Positions 9,354 through 18,018 of a stretch of 64,000 bases of DNA are shown piece by piece. Each line of letters opens with the position of its first letter. The stretch's first letter is position 1. The position numbers and the translations under genes are program-made. Source of the stretch: Alphaproteobacteria bacterium (GTDB taxonomy: Bacteria; Pseudomonadota; Alphaproteobacteria; JAVJVX01); assembly GCA_040220875.1 (NCBI GenBank), contig JAVJVX010000005.1, positions 248,001 to 312,000 of the forward strand. The letters are read 5' to 3'. The notes beneath the pieces are model-generated. The model saw only the letters and a program-made list of their open reading frames with translations, had not been told where the DNA came from and did not search any database.

Positions 9354-9755
9354 ATGCCTGATCCCATGGAACGCCAGCGAGTGCGCGGCGGCGCGGGTGT
9401 CTGGAACCCGGTCAGGAATTGCTGGGAGTTTACGGATATCTACTGGGAGGCAGGGTTCCCGCTCGACCTCGAGTGGTTGAGTGATGACTGCTTCATCAGC
9501 CGGGTCGAGATGACGCTGTGGATCCAGGTCAGTTGCCTCGTCCGGGGCAAGAGCGGCGAACTGGAACTGATCGAACGCCGGCGGGAATCGTCGCGCTCCT
9601 ACATTCTGGCCGAGCGCCATTGCCGGCCGGGCCCGGAAGGGGAATGGGACGAAACGGCGGAAGAGGCCTGGGTGGAGAACGCCGGCACCGAACATCCGGT
9701 CCACGAAAGCTGGGACGTCGACGGCGAGTTCTGGAAGAGCGCCGACAACGATTAG
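9354..9755 (+). CDS. Hypothetical protein, acidic and Trp-rich
   Basis: A 133-residue soluble protein with no signal peptide or membrane segment. It is rich in Trp, Glu and Asp, with stretches such as [20 protein letters not shown] and [20 protein letters not shown]. An excellent ribosome site (GAGGAGGA) lies 7 bases before the ATG, and codon use matches neighbouring genes, so I consider it real. Its stop codon overlaps the ureG stop from the opposite strand by 4 bases. I recognise no family. Confidence 0.65.
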   Translation: MPDPMERQRVRGGAGVWNPVRNCWEFTDIYWEAGFPLDLEWLSDDCFISRVEMTLWIQVSCLVRGKSGELELIERRRESSRSYILAERHCRPGPEGEWDETAEEAWVENAGTEHPVHESWDVDGEFWKSADND

Positions 9756-10381
9756 CCAAGCCCGCCCTGCTCCCGGATGAAGGCGGCCACTTTGTGGACG
9801 CCCTCATCATTCCTGATCTGGGCAAAAAGATACGGCCGGTCGCCGCGCATCCGGGCGGAATCCCGGTCCATCACTTCGAGTGACGCGCCTACCAGCGGGG
9901 CAAGATCCGTCTTGTTGATAACGAGCAGATCGGATCGCGTGATGCCCGGCCCGCCCTTGCGCGGAATCTTGTCTCCGGCCGAGACGTCGATAACGTAGAT
10001 CGTCAGATCCGCCAGTTCGGGCGAGAACGTCGCCGCCAGATTGTCTCCACCCGATTCAATCAGAATGAGGTCGAGGTCCGGAACCCGCAGCTTCATGTCT
10101 TCAACGGCAGCCAGGTTGATCGACGCATCCTCGCGGATCGCGGTATGCGGACAGCCGCCAGTCTCGATCCCGACGATCCGATCCGCCGGCAAGGCCGTGT
10201 GACGCAACAGGAACTCGGCATCCTCGCGCGTGTAAATGTCGTTGGTAATGGCCGCAACCGACAGATTGTCGCGAAATTCGCGACACAGCGCCAGCGTCAG
10301 CGCTGTCTTGCCCGAGCCAACCGGGCCGCCGATACCGACGCGCAAGGGACCGTGGGGAGATTTCATGCCTGCCATACTCAT
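9752..10381 (-). CDS. ureG: Urease accessory GTPase UreG
   Basis: A 209-residue SIMIBI-class GTPase that powers nickel delivery to urease. The P-loop is GGPVGSGKT near the N-terminus. [15 protein letters not shown] is the UreG signature, [12 protein letters not shown] contains the conserved Cys-Pro-His nickel site, and NKTDL gives guanine specificity. It is the last gene of the urease operon and overlaps the ureF stop by 4 bases. The N-terminus has no His-rich tail; that function sits in UreE here. Confidence 0.97.
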   Translation of the reverse strand: MSMAGMKSPHGPLRVGIGGPVGSGKTALTLALCREFRDNLSVAAITNDIYTREDAEFLLRHTALPADRIVGIETGGCPHTAIREDASINLAAVEDMKLRVPDLDLILIESGGDNLAATFSPELADLTIYVIDVSAGDKIPRKGGPGITRSDLLVINKTDLAPLVGASLEVMDRDSARMRGDRPYLFAQIRNDEGVHKVAAFIREQGGLG

Positions 10382-11031
10382 GAGCGGAACAACCTCGTGT
10401 GCTGTGTTTCGTGACGCATCGACGCGATATCAGCACCAAAGGCGACACCGCCCAGATCGTCGGGGTCAGCCGCGATCGCACGATCCGCGATCCCGGCCAC
10501 CAGTGGCGCCAACCGGGCAATGACGCGCTGGCCATCGGTCTGGCCGAGCGGCACGAGTCGCACCGCAGCGGAGACGAGATTCTGGGCCCAGGCATGAAGG
10601 TATAGCGAGAGGCTCTCCTCCAGCCCGGCCCCCACGATCCGCGCCGCGCGCGCCACTGCCACCGGGTAGGCGGCGGGACCGAGTTCGATCCCCCAGGCGT
10701 CGCTGACGACCCGCGCGAATGCGGCGCCCTGGGCCATGGTTTCGAGCCGGCGTTCCGAACTTGGGCAGAGGGCGGCAGCCAGAGATGAGATCTCGTCGCT
10801 GGCCGGCGCGCGCCAGGCGGCAGCGAACAGTACCGCATCCGACCAGCCGGCCCCCGCTGCCAGGCAATCGGCGAGAAATTGGTAGAGACTGTCGCCATCG
10901 CCGATATCCCCGCTTTCGACCAGCCACTCTATTCCGTGGGAATAGCTGTAGGCGCCGACCGGGCAGGACGGGGACAGCCAGGAAACAAGCGTCAGAAGTG
11001 CCACGGGATCAGTCGGTGACGGCATGGCCAT
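10378..11031 (-). CDS. ureF: Urease accessory protein UreF
   Basis: About 217 residues, the usual size. Characteristic segments are [20 protein letters not shown] near the start and the helical body with [20 protein letters not shown]. UreF bridges UreD/UreH and UreG and gates GTP-dependent nickel transfer. The frame stays open further upstream, but those codons lie inside the His-rich 3' end of ureE. The ATG at 11031 (or 11025) fits the family start, so ureF begins within ureE and is probably translationally coupled to it. Confidence 0.93.
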   Translation of the reverse strand: MAMPSPTDPVALLTLVSWLSPSCPVGAYSYSHGIEWLVESGDIGDGDSLYQFLADCLAAGAGWSDAVLFAAAWRAPASDEISSLAAALCPSSERRLETMAQGAAFARVVSDAWGIELGPAAYPVAVARAARIVGAGLEESLSLYLHAWAQNLVSAAVRLVPLGQTDGQRVIARLAPLVAGIADRAIAADPDDLGGVAFGADIASMRHETQHTRLFRS

Positions 11032-11506
11032 GCCCGTGATCGTGCCCATGATCGTGCCCATGATCGTGCCCGTGTATACGCCCCAGCCCGTAGGCGCCGC
11101 CTTCGGGCGTGAAGGGCGCGTCGGCATGTTCAAGGCGCGCGCCGAGACGTCGCAAGAGACCATCCAGAACATGATCCTCCCGAAGAACAAGGAAATCTGC
11201 GCCTATCTGACATGGCGTGTGACGATTGCCGATGTGCCAGGCGAGACGCGCAAGCGCTTCGGGGCTGTCGGCGCGGACCAGGGTCACGCGCTCGGGCGCA
11301 GCACGCACCAAGATCGCCGCGCCATCCTCCGTGATGAGGTGATCGCCTGCCGCCAGGCTGACCGTTTCGGCCAGATCGACGAGGCATTGCGAGCCATTGT
11401 CGAGGGTGAGCGATTTCCGGCGCAGGAACCGACCGTCATAGTCCAGCGTGACTGTAGTTGCCGGCGGGCCGCCCGTTCCGCCACGATCGATTTTACGTGC
11501 GATCAT
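11009..11506 (-). CDS. ureE: Urease nickel metallochaperone UreE with His-rich tail
   Basis: A 165-residue nickel chaperone. The N-terminal peptide-binding domain is followed by a metal-binding domain containing AWHIGNRHTPCQI, with the conserved nickel-binding His in GNRH. The C-terminus ends in [16 protein letters not shown], a tail known in several UreE proteins to hold extra nickel. The DNA of this tail is a short tandem repeat (coding His-Asp-His-Gly units) and also contains the ureF start, so copy-number change here would alter both genes. Confidence 0.95.
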   Translation of the reverse strand: MIARKIDRGGTGGPPATTVTLDYDGRFLRRKSLTLDNGSQCLVDLAETVSLAAGDHLITEDGAAILVRAAPERVTLVRADSPEALARLAWHIGNRHTPCQIGADFLVLREDHVLDGLLRRLGARLEHADAPFTPEGGAYGLGRIHGHDHGHDHGHDHGHGHAVTD

Positions 11507-11514
11507 TCCACCAC

Positions 11515-13224
11515 CTAGTACAGAAAATACCGCTGCGCCATCGGCAGAACTTCAGCCGGCGGGCAGGTCAGCAGAACACCATCGGCGCGCACCTCGTAGG
11601 TTTCGGGATCCACCTCGATCACCGGCAGGGCGTCGTTGAGCTTCATATCGGCCTTGGACAACCGGCGCAGGTCGCGAACCGGGACCACGGTCTTGGCCAG
11701 GCCCAGCCGGCTGCCAATCCCATCGGCCGCGGCGGCGGCGGAAACGAAACTCACGCCCGTCGCCGTCCGCGCCCGGCCGAAACTGCCGAACATGGGACGG
11801 TAATGAACCGGCCCTGGTGTCGGGATGGAAGCATTGGGGTCACCCATGGGCGCGGCCGCGATCATGCCGCCGATCAGGATCAGGTCCGGTTTGACCCCGA
11901 AGAAGACGGGATCCCAAAGCACGAGATCGGCCCGCTTTCCTACCTCGACCGATCCCACCTCGTGGGCGATACCTTGGGCAATGGCCGGATTGATGGTGTA
12001 TTTGGCGATATAGCGTCGGGCGCGAAAATTATCGTTTCCGGCCGAGTCCTCCGGCAGCGGGCCGCGCTGACGCTTCATCTTGTCCGCCGTTTGCCAGGTG
12101 CGGATAAGAACTTCACCGACCCGCCCCATCGCCTGGGAATCGGATGCGATGATGGAAAACGCCCCGAGATCGTGGAGGATGTCTTCGGCCGCGATGGTTT
12201 CCTTACGGATGCGGCTTTCGGCGAAGGCGATATCTTCCGGTATTGACGGATCGAGATGGTGACACACCATCAGCATGTCGAGATGCTCCTCGATGGTATT
12301 CACCGTATAGGGCCGGGTCGGGTTGGTCGAGCTGGGCAGCACATTGGGCTGGCCGCACACGCGGATGATATCGGGTGCATGGCCGCCGCCGGCGCCCTCG
12401 GTGTGAAAAGTGTGGATGGTCCGACCCTTGAATGCGTCGATCGTCACCTCGACGAATCCGGACTCGTTCAGCGTATCGGTGTGAATCATCACCTGGATGT
12501 CGTGGTCGTCGGCGACGGACAGGCAGTTGTCAATTGCCGCCGGTGTGGTCCCCCAGTCCTCATGAAGTTTGAGCGCCAGGGCCCCGGCGCGCACCTGCTC
12601 TTCAAGCGGCCCGGGAAGGCTCGCATTGCCCTTGCCGGCGAAGCCCAGATTCATCGGAAAACTGTCGGCCGCCTGCAACATACGCCCGATATGCCAGGGT
12701 CCCGGCGTGCAAGTGGTCGCGTTGGTCCCCGTGGCCGGGCCGGTGCCGCCACCCAGCATGGTGGTCACGCCCGACATCAGCGCTTCCTCGATCTGCTGCG
12801 GCGCGATGAAATGGATGTGACAGTCGATTCCACCGGCCGTGAGAATCTTTCCCTCCCCCGCGATGGCCTCCGTGCCGGGGCCGATAACGATATCGACATT
12901 GTCCTGGATATCGGGATTGCCCGCCTTGCCGAGCGCGACGATCCGCCCGTCGCGCAACCCCACATCCGCCTTGAAAACGCCGGACCAGTCCAGGATCACC
13001 GCATTGGTGATGACGGTATCCACGGCACCATCGGCCCGGGATGCCTGCGACTGACCCATTCCGTCGCGAATGACCTTCCCGCCGCCAAATTTGACTTCCT
13101 CGCCGGGATGGGCTGCGTCGTGCTCGATCTCGATGAAGAGATCCGTATCGGCGAGGCGCACACGGTCGCCCGTGCCAGGGCCATACATGGCCGCATAATC
13201 GCGCCGTGACAGTCGGTACGCCAT
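11515..13224 (-). CDS. ureC: Urease subunit alpha UreC
   Basis: The 569-residue catalytic subunit, which hydrolyses urea to ammonia and carbamate. The metal ligands are all visible: [10 protein letters not shown] gives the His-x-His pair, [11 protein letters not shown] the lysine to be carbamylated, and [10 protein letters not shown] plus [15 protein letters not shown] further His ligands. The active-site flap is [20 protein letters not shown] and the Asp ligand lies in [12 protein letters not shown]. The true start is the ATG at 13224, which overlaps the ureB TGA by one base (TGATG). Length and motifs are normal, so the enzyme should be active. Confidence 0.98.
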   Translation of the reverse strand: MAYRLSRRDYAAMYGPGTGDRVRLADTDLFIEIEHDAAHPGEEVKFGGGKVIRDGMGQSQASRADGAVDTVITNAVILDWSGVFKADVGLRDGRIVALGKAGNPDIQDNVDIVIGPGTEAIAGEGKILTAGGIDCHIHFIAPQQIEEALMSGVTTMLGGGTGPATGTNATTCTPGPWHIGRMLQAADSFPMNLGFAGKGNASLPGPLEEQVRAGALALKLHEDWGTTPAAIDNCLSVADDHDIQVMIHTDTLNESGFVEVTIDAFKGRTIHTFHTEGAGGGHAPDIIRVCGQPNVLPSSTNPTRPYTVNTIEEHLDMLMVCHHLDPSIPEDIAFAESRIRKETIAAEDILHDLGAFSIIASDSQAMGRVGEVLIRTWQTADKMKRQRGPLPEDSAGNDNFRARRYIAKYTINPAIAQGIAHEVGSVEVGKRADLVLWDPVFFGVKPDLILIGGMIAAAPMGDPNASIPTPGPVHYRPMFGSFGRARTATGVSFVSAAAAADGIGSRLGLAKTVVPVRDLRRLSKADMKLNDALPVIEVDPETYEVRADGVLLTCPPAEVLPMAQRYFLY

Positions 13225-13541
13225 CAAAGGTCCCCCGAAATATCGCCCGAAATATCGCCATGAAAGCCGAACACACGCCGGGCACCCGCAAACGGGACGA
13301 GATTAACCTCGCGCGTCTGGCCGGGCTCGAAGCGTACGGCCGTACCGGCCGGAATATCGAGCCGCTGGCCGCGCGCCGCCGCACGATCGAAGGCAAGGGC
13401 GGGATTAGTTTCAGCAAAATGATAGTGCGAGCCCACCTGCACGGGCCTGTCCCCGGTATTGGCAACGCGAAGCGTGGTCACGGCCCGGCCCGGATTGAGC
13501 ACCACCTCGCCTTCTGCCGGCAGGATTTCGCCCGGGATCAT
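13224..13541 (-). CDS. ureB: Urease subunit beta UreB
   Basis: A 105-residue small structural subunit with the canonical core [20 protein letters not shown] and [16 protein letters not shown]. It begins [13 protein letters not shown], as in nearly all UreB proteins. The start codon overlaps the stop of the small membrane-peptide gene upstream (ATGA). The C-terminal tail [11 protein letters not shown] contains a 12-base tandem duplication, which looks recent and harmless. Confidence 0.97.
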   Translation of the reverse strand: MIPGEILPAEGEVVLNPGRAVTTLRVANTGDRPVQVGSHYHFAETNPALAFDRAAARGQRLDIPAGTAVRFEPGQTREVNLVPFAGARRVFGFHGDISGDISGDL

Positions 13542-13699
13542 CGACCGCGCCCGCGCCTGATGAAGACGGCAGCCCCGACCGCCAGGACAAGCGCGATGAA
13601 GATCCCTTCAATACCGTGCGGGTGGGCATGCGATATGGCTTCCTGATGCGCCACGGCGGCGGTTGGCAGAACAGTCAGCAAAGCGCAAAGCAATCTCAT
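13538..13699 (-). CDS. 53-residue His-rich membrane peptide between ureA and ureB
   Basis: The product reads [17 protein letters not shown] (signal-like), [15 protein letters not shown] (short His-rich segment with four His), [15 protein letters not shown] (membrane helix) and RRGRGR (basic cytoplasmic end). GAGG lies 7 bases before the ATG at 13699. An alternative start at 13714 overlaps the ureA stop as ATGA. The stop overlaps the ureB start as ATGA, so the gene is locked between ureA and ureB by translational coupling. A membrane-anchored His-rich peptide inside a nickel-enzyme operon suggests a nickel-related or envelope role; that is inference. I recognise no family, though rhizobial urease operons also hold small unassigned genes. 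Confidence 0.7.
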   Translation of the reverse strand: MRLLCALLTVLPTAAVAHQEAISHAHPHGIEGIFIALVLAVGAAVFIRRGRGR

Positions 13700-13710
13700 C
13701 GGGCACCTCA

Positions 13711-14013
13711 TCATCTTACGGGTGTATGAACGGTGACCAGCTTGACCCCGTCGGGAAAGGTCGCTTCAACCTGAACGTCGCGGATCATCTCTGCGACGCC
13801 TTCCATGACCTGATCACGAGTCACCACATGCGCGCCCTCGTCCATGAGTTCGGCGACGGAGCGGCCGTCGCGCGCGCCCTCGATCACGAAGTCCGAGATC
13901 AGCGCAACCGTTTCCGGGTGGTTCAGCCTGACTCCGCGCTCCAGTCGCCTTCGGGCGACCAGGGCGGCCATCGAGATCAGCAGCTTGTCTTTTTCCCGAG
14001 GGGTCAGGCGCAT
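13711..14013 (-). CDS. ureA: Urease subunit gamma UreA
   Basis: A 100-residue structural subunit starting [20 protein letters not shown], with the conserved core [20 protein letters not shown] and [14 protein letters not shown]. It forms the trimer-of-heterotrimers with UreB and UreC. It follows ureD by 12 bases. Length and sequence are entirely typical. Confidence 0.97.
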   Translation of the reverse strand: MRLTPREKDKLLISMAALVARRRLERGVRLNHPETVALISDFVIEGARDGRSVAELMDEGAHVVTRDQVMEGVAEMIRDVQVEATFPDGVKLVTVHTPVR

Positions 14014-14025
14014 GGGCCCTCCAAG

Positions 14026-14847
14026 TCAGAGACTCCAGACACGCGGCAGGGGCCGGCCGGTGATGACCGGCAGCAGACGGCTCAAGTCGCCGCGCAGCGT
14101 TTCCGCATCCGGCGCGAGAAGCCGCAGGACCAGCGTGCCCTCCACAACACTCGCCCCTCCCCTGCCCGCCGCCGTCGTCAGCATTTCACGCACCTCGTCC
14201 AAGTCCGCCTGCCTGATCGCCCCATGGGCCACGACGGTGGCATAGGCCCGGTTGTCGCCGAGGAGGGCGTGATCGGCCAGCCGGTCCCAGTCCTTGAGGC
14301 GCGTGGCGTCGGCAAACACCAGTCTCCCGCTGCAATAAACACGCCAGTCATCGCGCAACTCGCCCCGCGTTACACGCTCGCCCATCCGGTCCCGGCCCAG
14401 CATGACAGCCTCAAGCCCGACGAAGTGCGCATCGGGCGCCAGATCGACCCGCAAATTACGATGCAGCACCGCCCCATCAAACACGATCGTCTCCTGCGGC
14501 AGCCAGTGAAGGGTAGCGCCGGCCGCGACATCAAGCCGGACCGCCACCCTCGTGGCCCCCGACCCGGCCCGGTAGATCCGCTCCGCCGCCTGGCTCGAGA
14601 GGGATAGCGCGGCGCCCGGCCCGGCTTCGGCCGAATGCGCGAGCCGATCGCCGCCGGTGAGGCCGCCAGCCGTGTTGATCTGAACCGCTTCCAGAAACGC
14701 GTCGCGCGCCGAAGGCAGGCGCAGCTTGCAGGCTCCCGCCTGATGCAGCCGGGCCAAGACCGTCCTGCCCGTTGGTCCGTCGGCCACGGCCCTGAGATGG
14801 CTTTTCCCCACCGTCCGCTCGAACACTGTCGGGTCTTGTACGGCCAT
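14026..14847 (-). CDS. ureD: Urease accessory protein UreD (UreH)
   Basis: A 273-residue accessory protein, first gene of the urease operon. Typical segments are AVQINTAGGLTGGDRL, YRAGSGATRVAVRLDVAAGA, LHWLPQETIVFDGA and GRDRMGER. UreD binds apo-urease and forms the tunnel through which nickel passes from UreF/UreG. The start ATG at 14847 has GGAA about 6 bases upstream. The operon promoter should lie in 14850-15020; I see no clear NtrC/sigma-54 site (GG-N10-GC) there, so nitrogen control is not evident. Confidence 0.95.
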   Translation of the reverse strand: MAVQDPTVFERTVGKSHLRAVADGPTGRTVLARLHQAGACKLRLPSARDAFLEAVQINTAGGLTGGDRLAHSAEAGPGAALSLSSQAAERIYRAGSGATRVAVRLDVAAGATLHWLPQETIVFDGAVLHRNLRVDLAPDAHFVGLEAVMLGRDRMGERVTRGELRDDWRVYCSGRLVFADATRLKDWDRLADHALLGDNRAYATVVAHGAIRQADLDEVREMLTTAAGRGGASVVEGTLVLRLLAPDAETLRGDLSRLLPVITGRPLPRVWSL

Positions 14848-15028
14848 TCGCTGTTCCGCGGGAGAGACTGCAAATCAGCCCCGCCGTGCTGAGAAGATCG
14901 GGAGATCGAAGGGCGAAGTAAGGCCGCCAAGGGAGTGCGGGTCAAGAATTGGTTCCGGCCGGTGACGACGCTGCCTCTCAATTCGGCACCTGAACGGGAG
15001 GATGCGCAAAAACCGGGCATTTCCCGAT

Positions 15029-15694
15029 CTATTTGGACGCCGCGGCCTCCCGGACCGCCTCCAGATCGCGGGCAAGATCGGCCCGTACGAGGGCCGTGAC
15101 GAGCCGGGGGAACTGCTTCTTGGGCACGAGACGGGCGAGTTCTCGGGGCCGGGCCGGCAGACCCAGGGGCTGCGCGGCCGCGCATGCCTTCCGGTCCGCA
15201 AAGGGGTAGAGCTCGTCCCAGGCAAGCTGCATCTCGCGAAAGAAAATATCTGCCCCCACATCGCCGATGCCCTTGAAGGCCTTGAGGCGGCGGCGCTCCT
15301 CGGCCGGATCCTCGCCGGCCGCCCGGCGCAGGCGGCGCAGGTCACCCTTGTATTCCGACAGTAGCCACGCGGTACTGTCGGCCAGCATTCGAGCCGTGCT
15401 TTCGTCATAACGGGCATAGCCGGCGCGGTTGAGCACGCGGACCCGCTCGCGCCACGTGCTCGCCGCCATGGCCTGAGGCGTGCGCCAGCCGGCGTGCGCC
15501 AGGGCCCGCGCCGCCGCGATGGCCTGGCCGGCCGAGATCCGTGCGCTCATCAGAAGCGCGGCGCAAAGCCAGCGAAAAAGCGGAGATGGCTTGTTGCGGC
15601 CGAGGTCCAGACCCAACTCTTCCGAGAAAGTCCGCCCGTGACGCTCAAGCAGGACGGTAACGAGGCGTTTCCGTTTAGCGGTGCTGACGGTCAT
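15029..15694 (-). CDS. HhH-GPD-like DNA glycosylase-fold protein without Fe-S cluster
   Basis: A 221-residue helical protein. Around residue 140 it has a helix-hairpin-helix-like element, LKAFKGIGDVGADIFFREMQ, followed by WDELYPFADRKA, where an Asp is placed as in base-excision glycosylases of the EndoIII/AlkA superfamily. The C-terminal four-cysteine cluster of EndoIII/MutY is absent. It is probably a divergent DNA-repair or DNA-binding protein; catalytic activity cannot be judged from sequence alone. The gene stands alone between ureD and the SigF cluster. Confidence 0.55.
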   Translation of the reverse strand: MTVSTAKRKRLVTVLLERHGRTFSEELGLDLGRNKPSPLFRWLCAALLMSARISAGQAIAAARALAHAGWRTPQAMAASTWRERVRVLNRAGYARYDESTARMLADSTAWLLSEYKGDLRRLRRAAGEDPAEERRRLKAFKGIGDVGADIFFREMQLAWDELYPFADRKACAAAQPLGLPARPRELARLVPKKQFPRLVTALVRADLARDLEAVREAAASK

Positions 15695-15797
15695 GAAGGC
15701 CCCCGCGGCGGCTGGCTGACACTGCCTTGTGCCACGGGTGCCGGCAGGCGTCCTTGACCTGCGTTAATCCGAATTGGGGTGCCGGCGGCGATTTTCG

Positions 15798-16517
15798 TCA
15801 GGAAATGCCCTGACGCTGATTGCGCAGGGCTTCGCCGAGTGGCGTCTGCAGGTCGATGCGGATTTCGGAAACCACGTTGAGGTCCCTGTCCTCCCAGATA
15901 TTTTCCCCGGGCCGTGCTGCGCGCCAGTCGGCGGCAATGCGGTCGCGCTCCTCGAGAAGAGAATGGATCTGCGGCCGGAAAGCCCGAAGCAATGCCGAAA
16001 TCCAGCGATTGACCGGCCAGGAAGGCCGCGCATGGGCGATCTCGAAGCGATGCAGCAGGCGCTTCACCTTATCCGCCCCGTACCAGCGACCGCCCGTCAC
16101 CCAGAGGTTGCTGGTGAAAAGCCGGAAGGGATAGCCGAACTCGTCCATGGAGATCCCGACAAGGTGACACAGATCCTCGTCCGCCCCCTCGGCGTGGGCC
16201 ACCGGCTTGAACCCTTCGATCGTGCCCGAGTCGCGCACGAAGGTGTGAAAGTGTCCGTGCTCGCCCTCGACCCGATCCTCCACCGGATGCGCGTGGTAGT
16301 AATACTGGGCGTGCGTCTGCTCGTCATAGACGTCGTTTTCCGGGTAGTGATCCCATTCGTAAAAGGCGTCATTGCCCTTGAGCAACTCGCCCACGATGTT
16401 GTCCCCGGTTCTGGCCAGAATGGCGTGCCAAAAAAGGCTTTCGCGCAGCCAGGCGGCGGGCGGCGCGGACTCGTCGGGGGAGGGCTGGATGAGAAGATTG
16501 TCGGCCCAGTTCATCAT
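15798..16517 (-). CDS. Uncharacterised His/Tyr-rich protein, third gene of the sigF-nrsF operon (DUF6969-like?)
   Basis: A 239-residue soluble protein without signal peptide. Its central motif HYPENDVYDEQTHAQYYYHAH is followed by EGEHGHFHTFVR and AHAEGADEDLCHLVGIS. These clusters of His, Asp and Glu look like metal ligands or an active site. The start ATG at 16517 overlaps the nrsF stop (ATGATGA), so it is coupled to the anti-sigma gene. I believe it belongs to a domain-of-unknown-function family found in alphaproteobacteria (possibly DUF6969) but cannot confirm the number. Its place in a sigma/anti-sigma operon suggests a role in the same stress response as the divergent Cys-repeat protein. 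Confidence 0.7.
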   Translation of the reverse strand: MMNWADNLLIQPSPDESAPPAAWLRESLFWHAILARTGDNIVGELLKGNDAFYEWDHYPENDVYDEQTHAQYYYHAHPVEDRVEGEHGHFHTFVRDSGTIEGFKPVAHAEGADEDLCHLVGISMDEFGYPFRLFTSNLWVTGGRWYGADKVKRLLHRFEIAHARPSWPVNRWISALLRAFRPQIHSLLEERDRIAADWRAARPGENIWEDRDLNVVSEIRIDLQTPLGEALRNQRQGIS

Positions 16518-17173
16518 CGCCGGTGCAGAGATGCCAGAGCCATGCTGCCTGCAGCAAACAACGCCACGGTCCCGAACTGCCAGACGAGCACCATGATGCC
16601 CGTGTCGTGCTCGTGAAAGAGCCTGAGACCGGCCGCGCCCAGCGCCGCCACAGCCAGGATGCCGAGTCCGGCCGTCACCGGCGGGTCGAACACATGCCCC
16701 CGGTGAAGCAACCAGCCCATCAGGACCCCCGGGGCAAGGCCTACCAGCGCGATGCCCGGAAAACACATGAAGTCGATATGGAGTGCCAGGCCGGCCGGCC
16801 CGAGCGAAACCCAGTCCTGCCAGCATCCCCGGCCCAGCAGGGCCAACCACAGGGCGAGCGGCACAAGCGGCATGAAAAGTTCGTAGCGCGGGCGGCCGGG
16901 CACGACCGAGCAGAAGGCCGCCGTGGCGGCGAAGATCGCCGTCATCAGGGCGGCCGCGACCTCGAACAGAAATCGGCTATCCTGCAATTGCGCGCCAAGG
17001 TCGGGACGCAGACCGAACAGCCAGACCACGATCGCCACAGCCGGCAGGGAAAGCGCGAGCCATGCGAGGAGCCGGGCATGCGGGGGCGACAGCCGACGCA
17101 CGGGGCGGGCATCGTCGACCAGCGTCGTGATCAGGCTCTCCGTGCTCGTATATTCCGTGCTCTTGCTTCTCAT
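16514..17173 (-). CDS. nrsF: NrsF (DUF1109) family anti-sigma factor, six-helix membrane protein
   Basis: A 219-residue inner-membrane protein with a short cytoplasmic N-terminus and about six hydrophobic helices, for example LLAWLALSLPAVAIVVWLFG. NrsF proteins hold SigF inactive at the membrane, and conserved cysteines are needed for release. Cysteines are seen here in AAFCSVVPG, LGRGCWQDW and DFMCFPGIAL. The start overlaps the sigma-factor stop (ATGA). Gene order and fold match the Caulobacter sigF-nrsF pair, which responds to metal and oxidative stress. Confidence 0.88.
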   Translation of the reverse strand: MRSKSTEYTSTESLITTLVDDARPVRRLSPPHARLLAWLALSLPAVAIVVWLFGLRPDLGAQLQDSRFLFEVAAALMTAIFAATAAFCSVVPGRPRYELFMPLVPLALWLALLGRGCWQDWVSLGPAGLALHIDFMCFPGIALVGLAPGVLMGWLLHRGHVFDPPVTAGLGILAVAALGAAGLRLFHEHDTGIMVLVWQFGTVALFAAGSMALASLHRR

Positions 17174-17754
17174 TGCTCCCGCTCCGAGACGTCGCCGGCC
17201 GAAAGCCGCAGACGCAGAGTCTTGATCCCTCGGTGAACCGCCACCTTGAGCGCCGAGATGCTCACCCCGCTGGCACGCGACGCCTCGGCAAAGGTCATTT
17301 CCCGTATCTTGACCAGCTCGATCGCCTGGCGCTGCCGACGGGGCAAGGTGGCAATTACCTGGCGCAGTTTCCCGGGATCGCCGTAGGGCGAATCCTCTTC
17401 CCTCGCCTCCCTATTCGCCTGGGAGATGGAAAAGGTTTCAGTTTCGGGCACCTCGGCCACGGGATCGGTCGGATCGCGGCGATGGCGGCGCCCTGCATCG
17501 AGCAGACGATGGCGGGCAATGGCGGCGAGCCAGGGTTCGAAAGGCCGCGCCGGGTCATAGGTACGACGCGCGCGATGAAGGGAGATCAGGATCTCCTGAA
17601 CAAGGTCTTCCTGTCCGTCAGGCCGGGACCAGCGCCGGCCCACATAGCGCCGCAGCCAGGGCAGCACCCCCTCCAGCAGTTGCCCGTAGGCCGCGCGGTC
17701 GCCGTTCTGGGCACGGCGCATAAGGTCGCGCCATTCATCGTTAAATTCCGCCAT
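17170..17754 (-). CDS. sigF: ECF sigma factor, SigF (ECF16-like)
   Basis: About 194 residues. Region 2 is visible in DGQEDLVQEILISLHRARRTY and FEPWLAAIARHRLLDAGR. Region 4 is the HTH TFAEASRASGVSISALKVAV followed by HRGIKTLR. The acid-rich linker (PETETFSISQANREAREEDS) is longer than average. Two in-frame starts, at 17754 and 17763, are possible. Next to an nrsF gene it is most probably a SigF orthologue. I found no GTAACC-N16-CGAA site reading toward this operon, so it may not be autoregulated through that motif. Confidence 0.9.
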   Translation of the reverse strand: MAEFNDEWRDLMRRAQNGDRAAYGQLLEGVLPWLRRYVGRRWSRPDGQEDLVQEILISLHRARRTYDPARPFEPWLAAIARHRLLDAGRRHRRDPTDPVAEVPETETFSISQANREAREEDSPYGDPGKLRQVIATLPRRQRQAIELVKIREMTFAEASRASGVSISALKVAVHRGIKTLRLRLSAGDVSEREQ

Positions 17755-17851
17755 GACCCCCATTCCGACCGCGCCTGTCCGGCGCGGGCGCGACCCTCTT
17801 TGAACCGGCCGGACACCCCGTCATCGTGCCAGCCGGCGGCCAGCCGCCAAT

Positions 17852-17877
17852 GTAACCTTTCCCGGCGCGGTGACGAA
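17852..17877 (+). promoter_or_regulatory. Candidate SigF promoter upstream of the NPC-repeat/P460 gene
   Basis: GTAACC (17852-17857), 16 bases, then CGAA (17874-17877). From memory this matches the motif reported for Caulobacter SigF (GTAACC-N16-CGAA). It lies 141 bases before the start codon at 18019, on the correct strand, and in the divergent region next to the sigF gene itself. Confidence 0.7.
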
Positions 17878-18018
17878 GAACAATACGGAAGATCACTTCC
17901 GGGGCCGGATGACCGGGCCGCCCGCTCGCGCGGCGCCTTCCGAGCCTTTCGGCAAAAAGCGGCAAATGTGTGACCGGATATTTCATGACCAGAAATTCGA
18001 CAACGGGGAGCCAGATAA

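Noticed and set aside
14848-15028. Sigma-54/NtrC promoter for the urease operon
   Set aside because: I could not find a convincing GG-N10-GC pair reading toward ureD.
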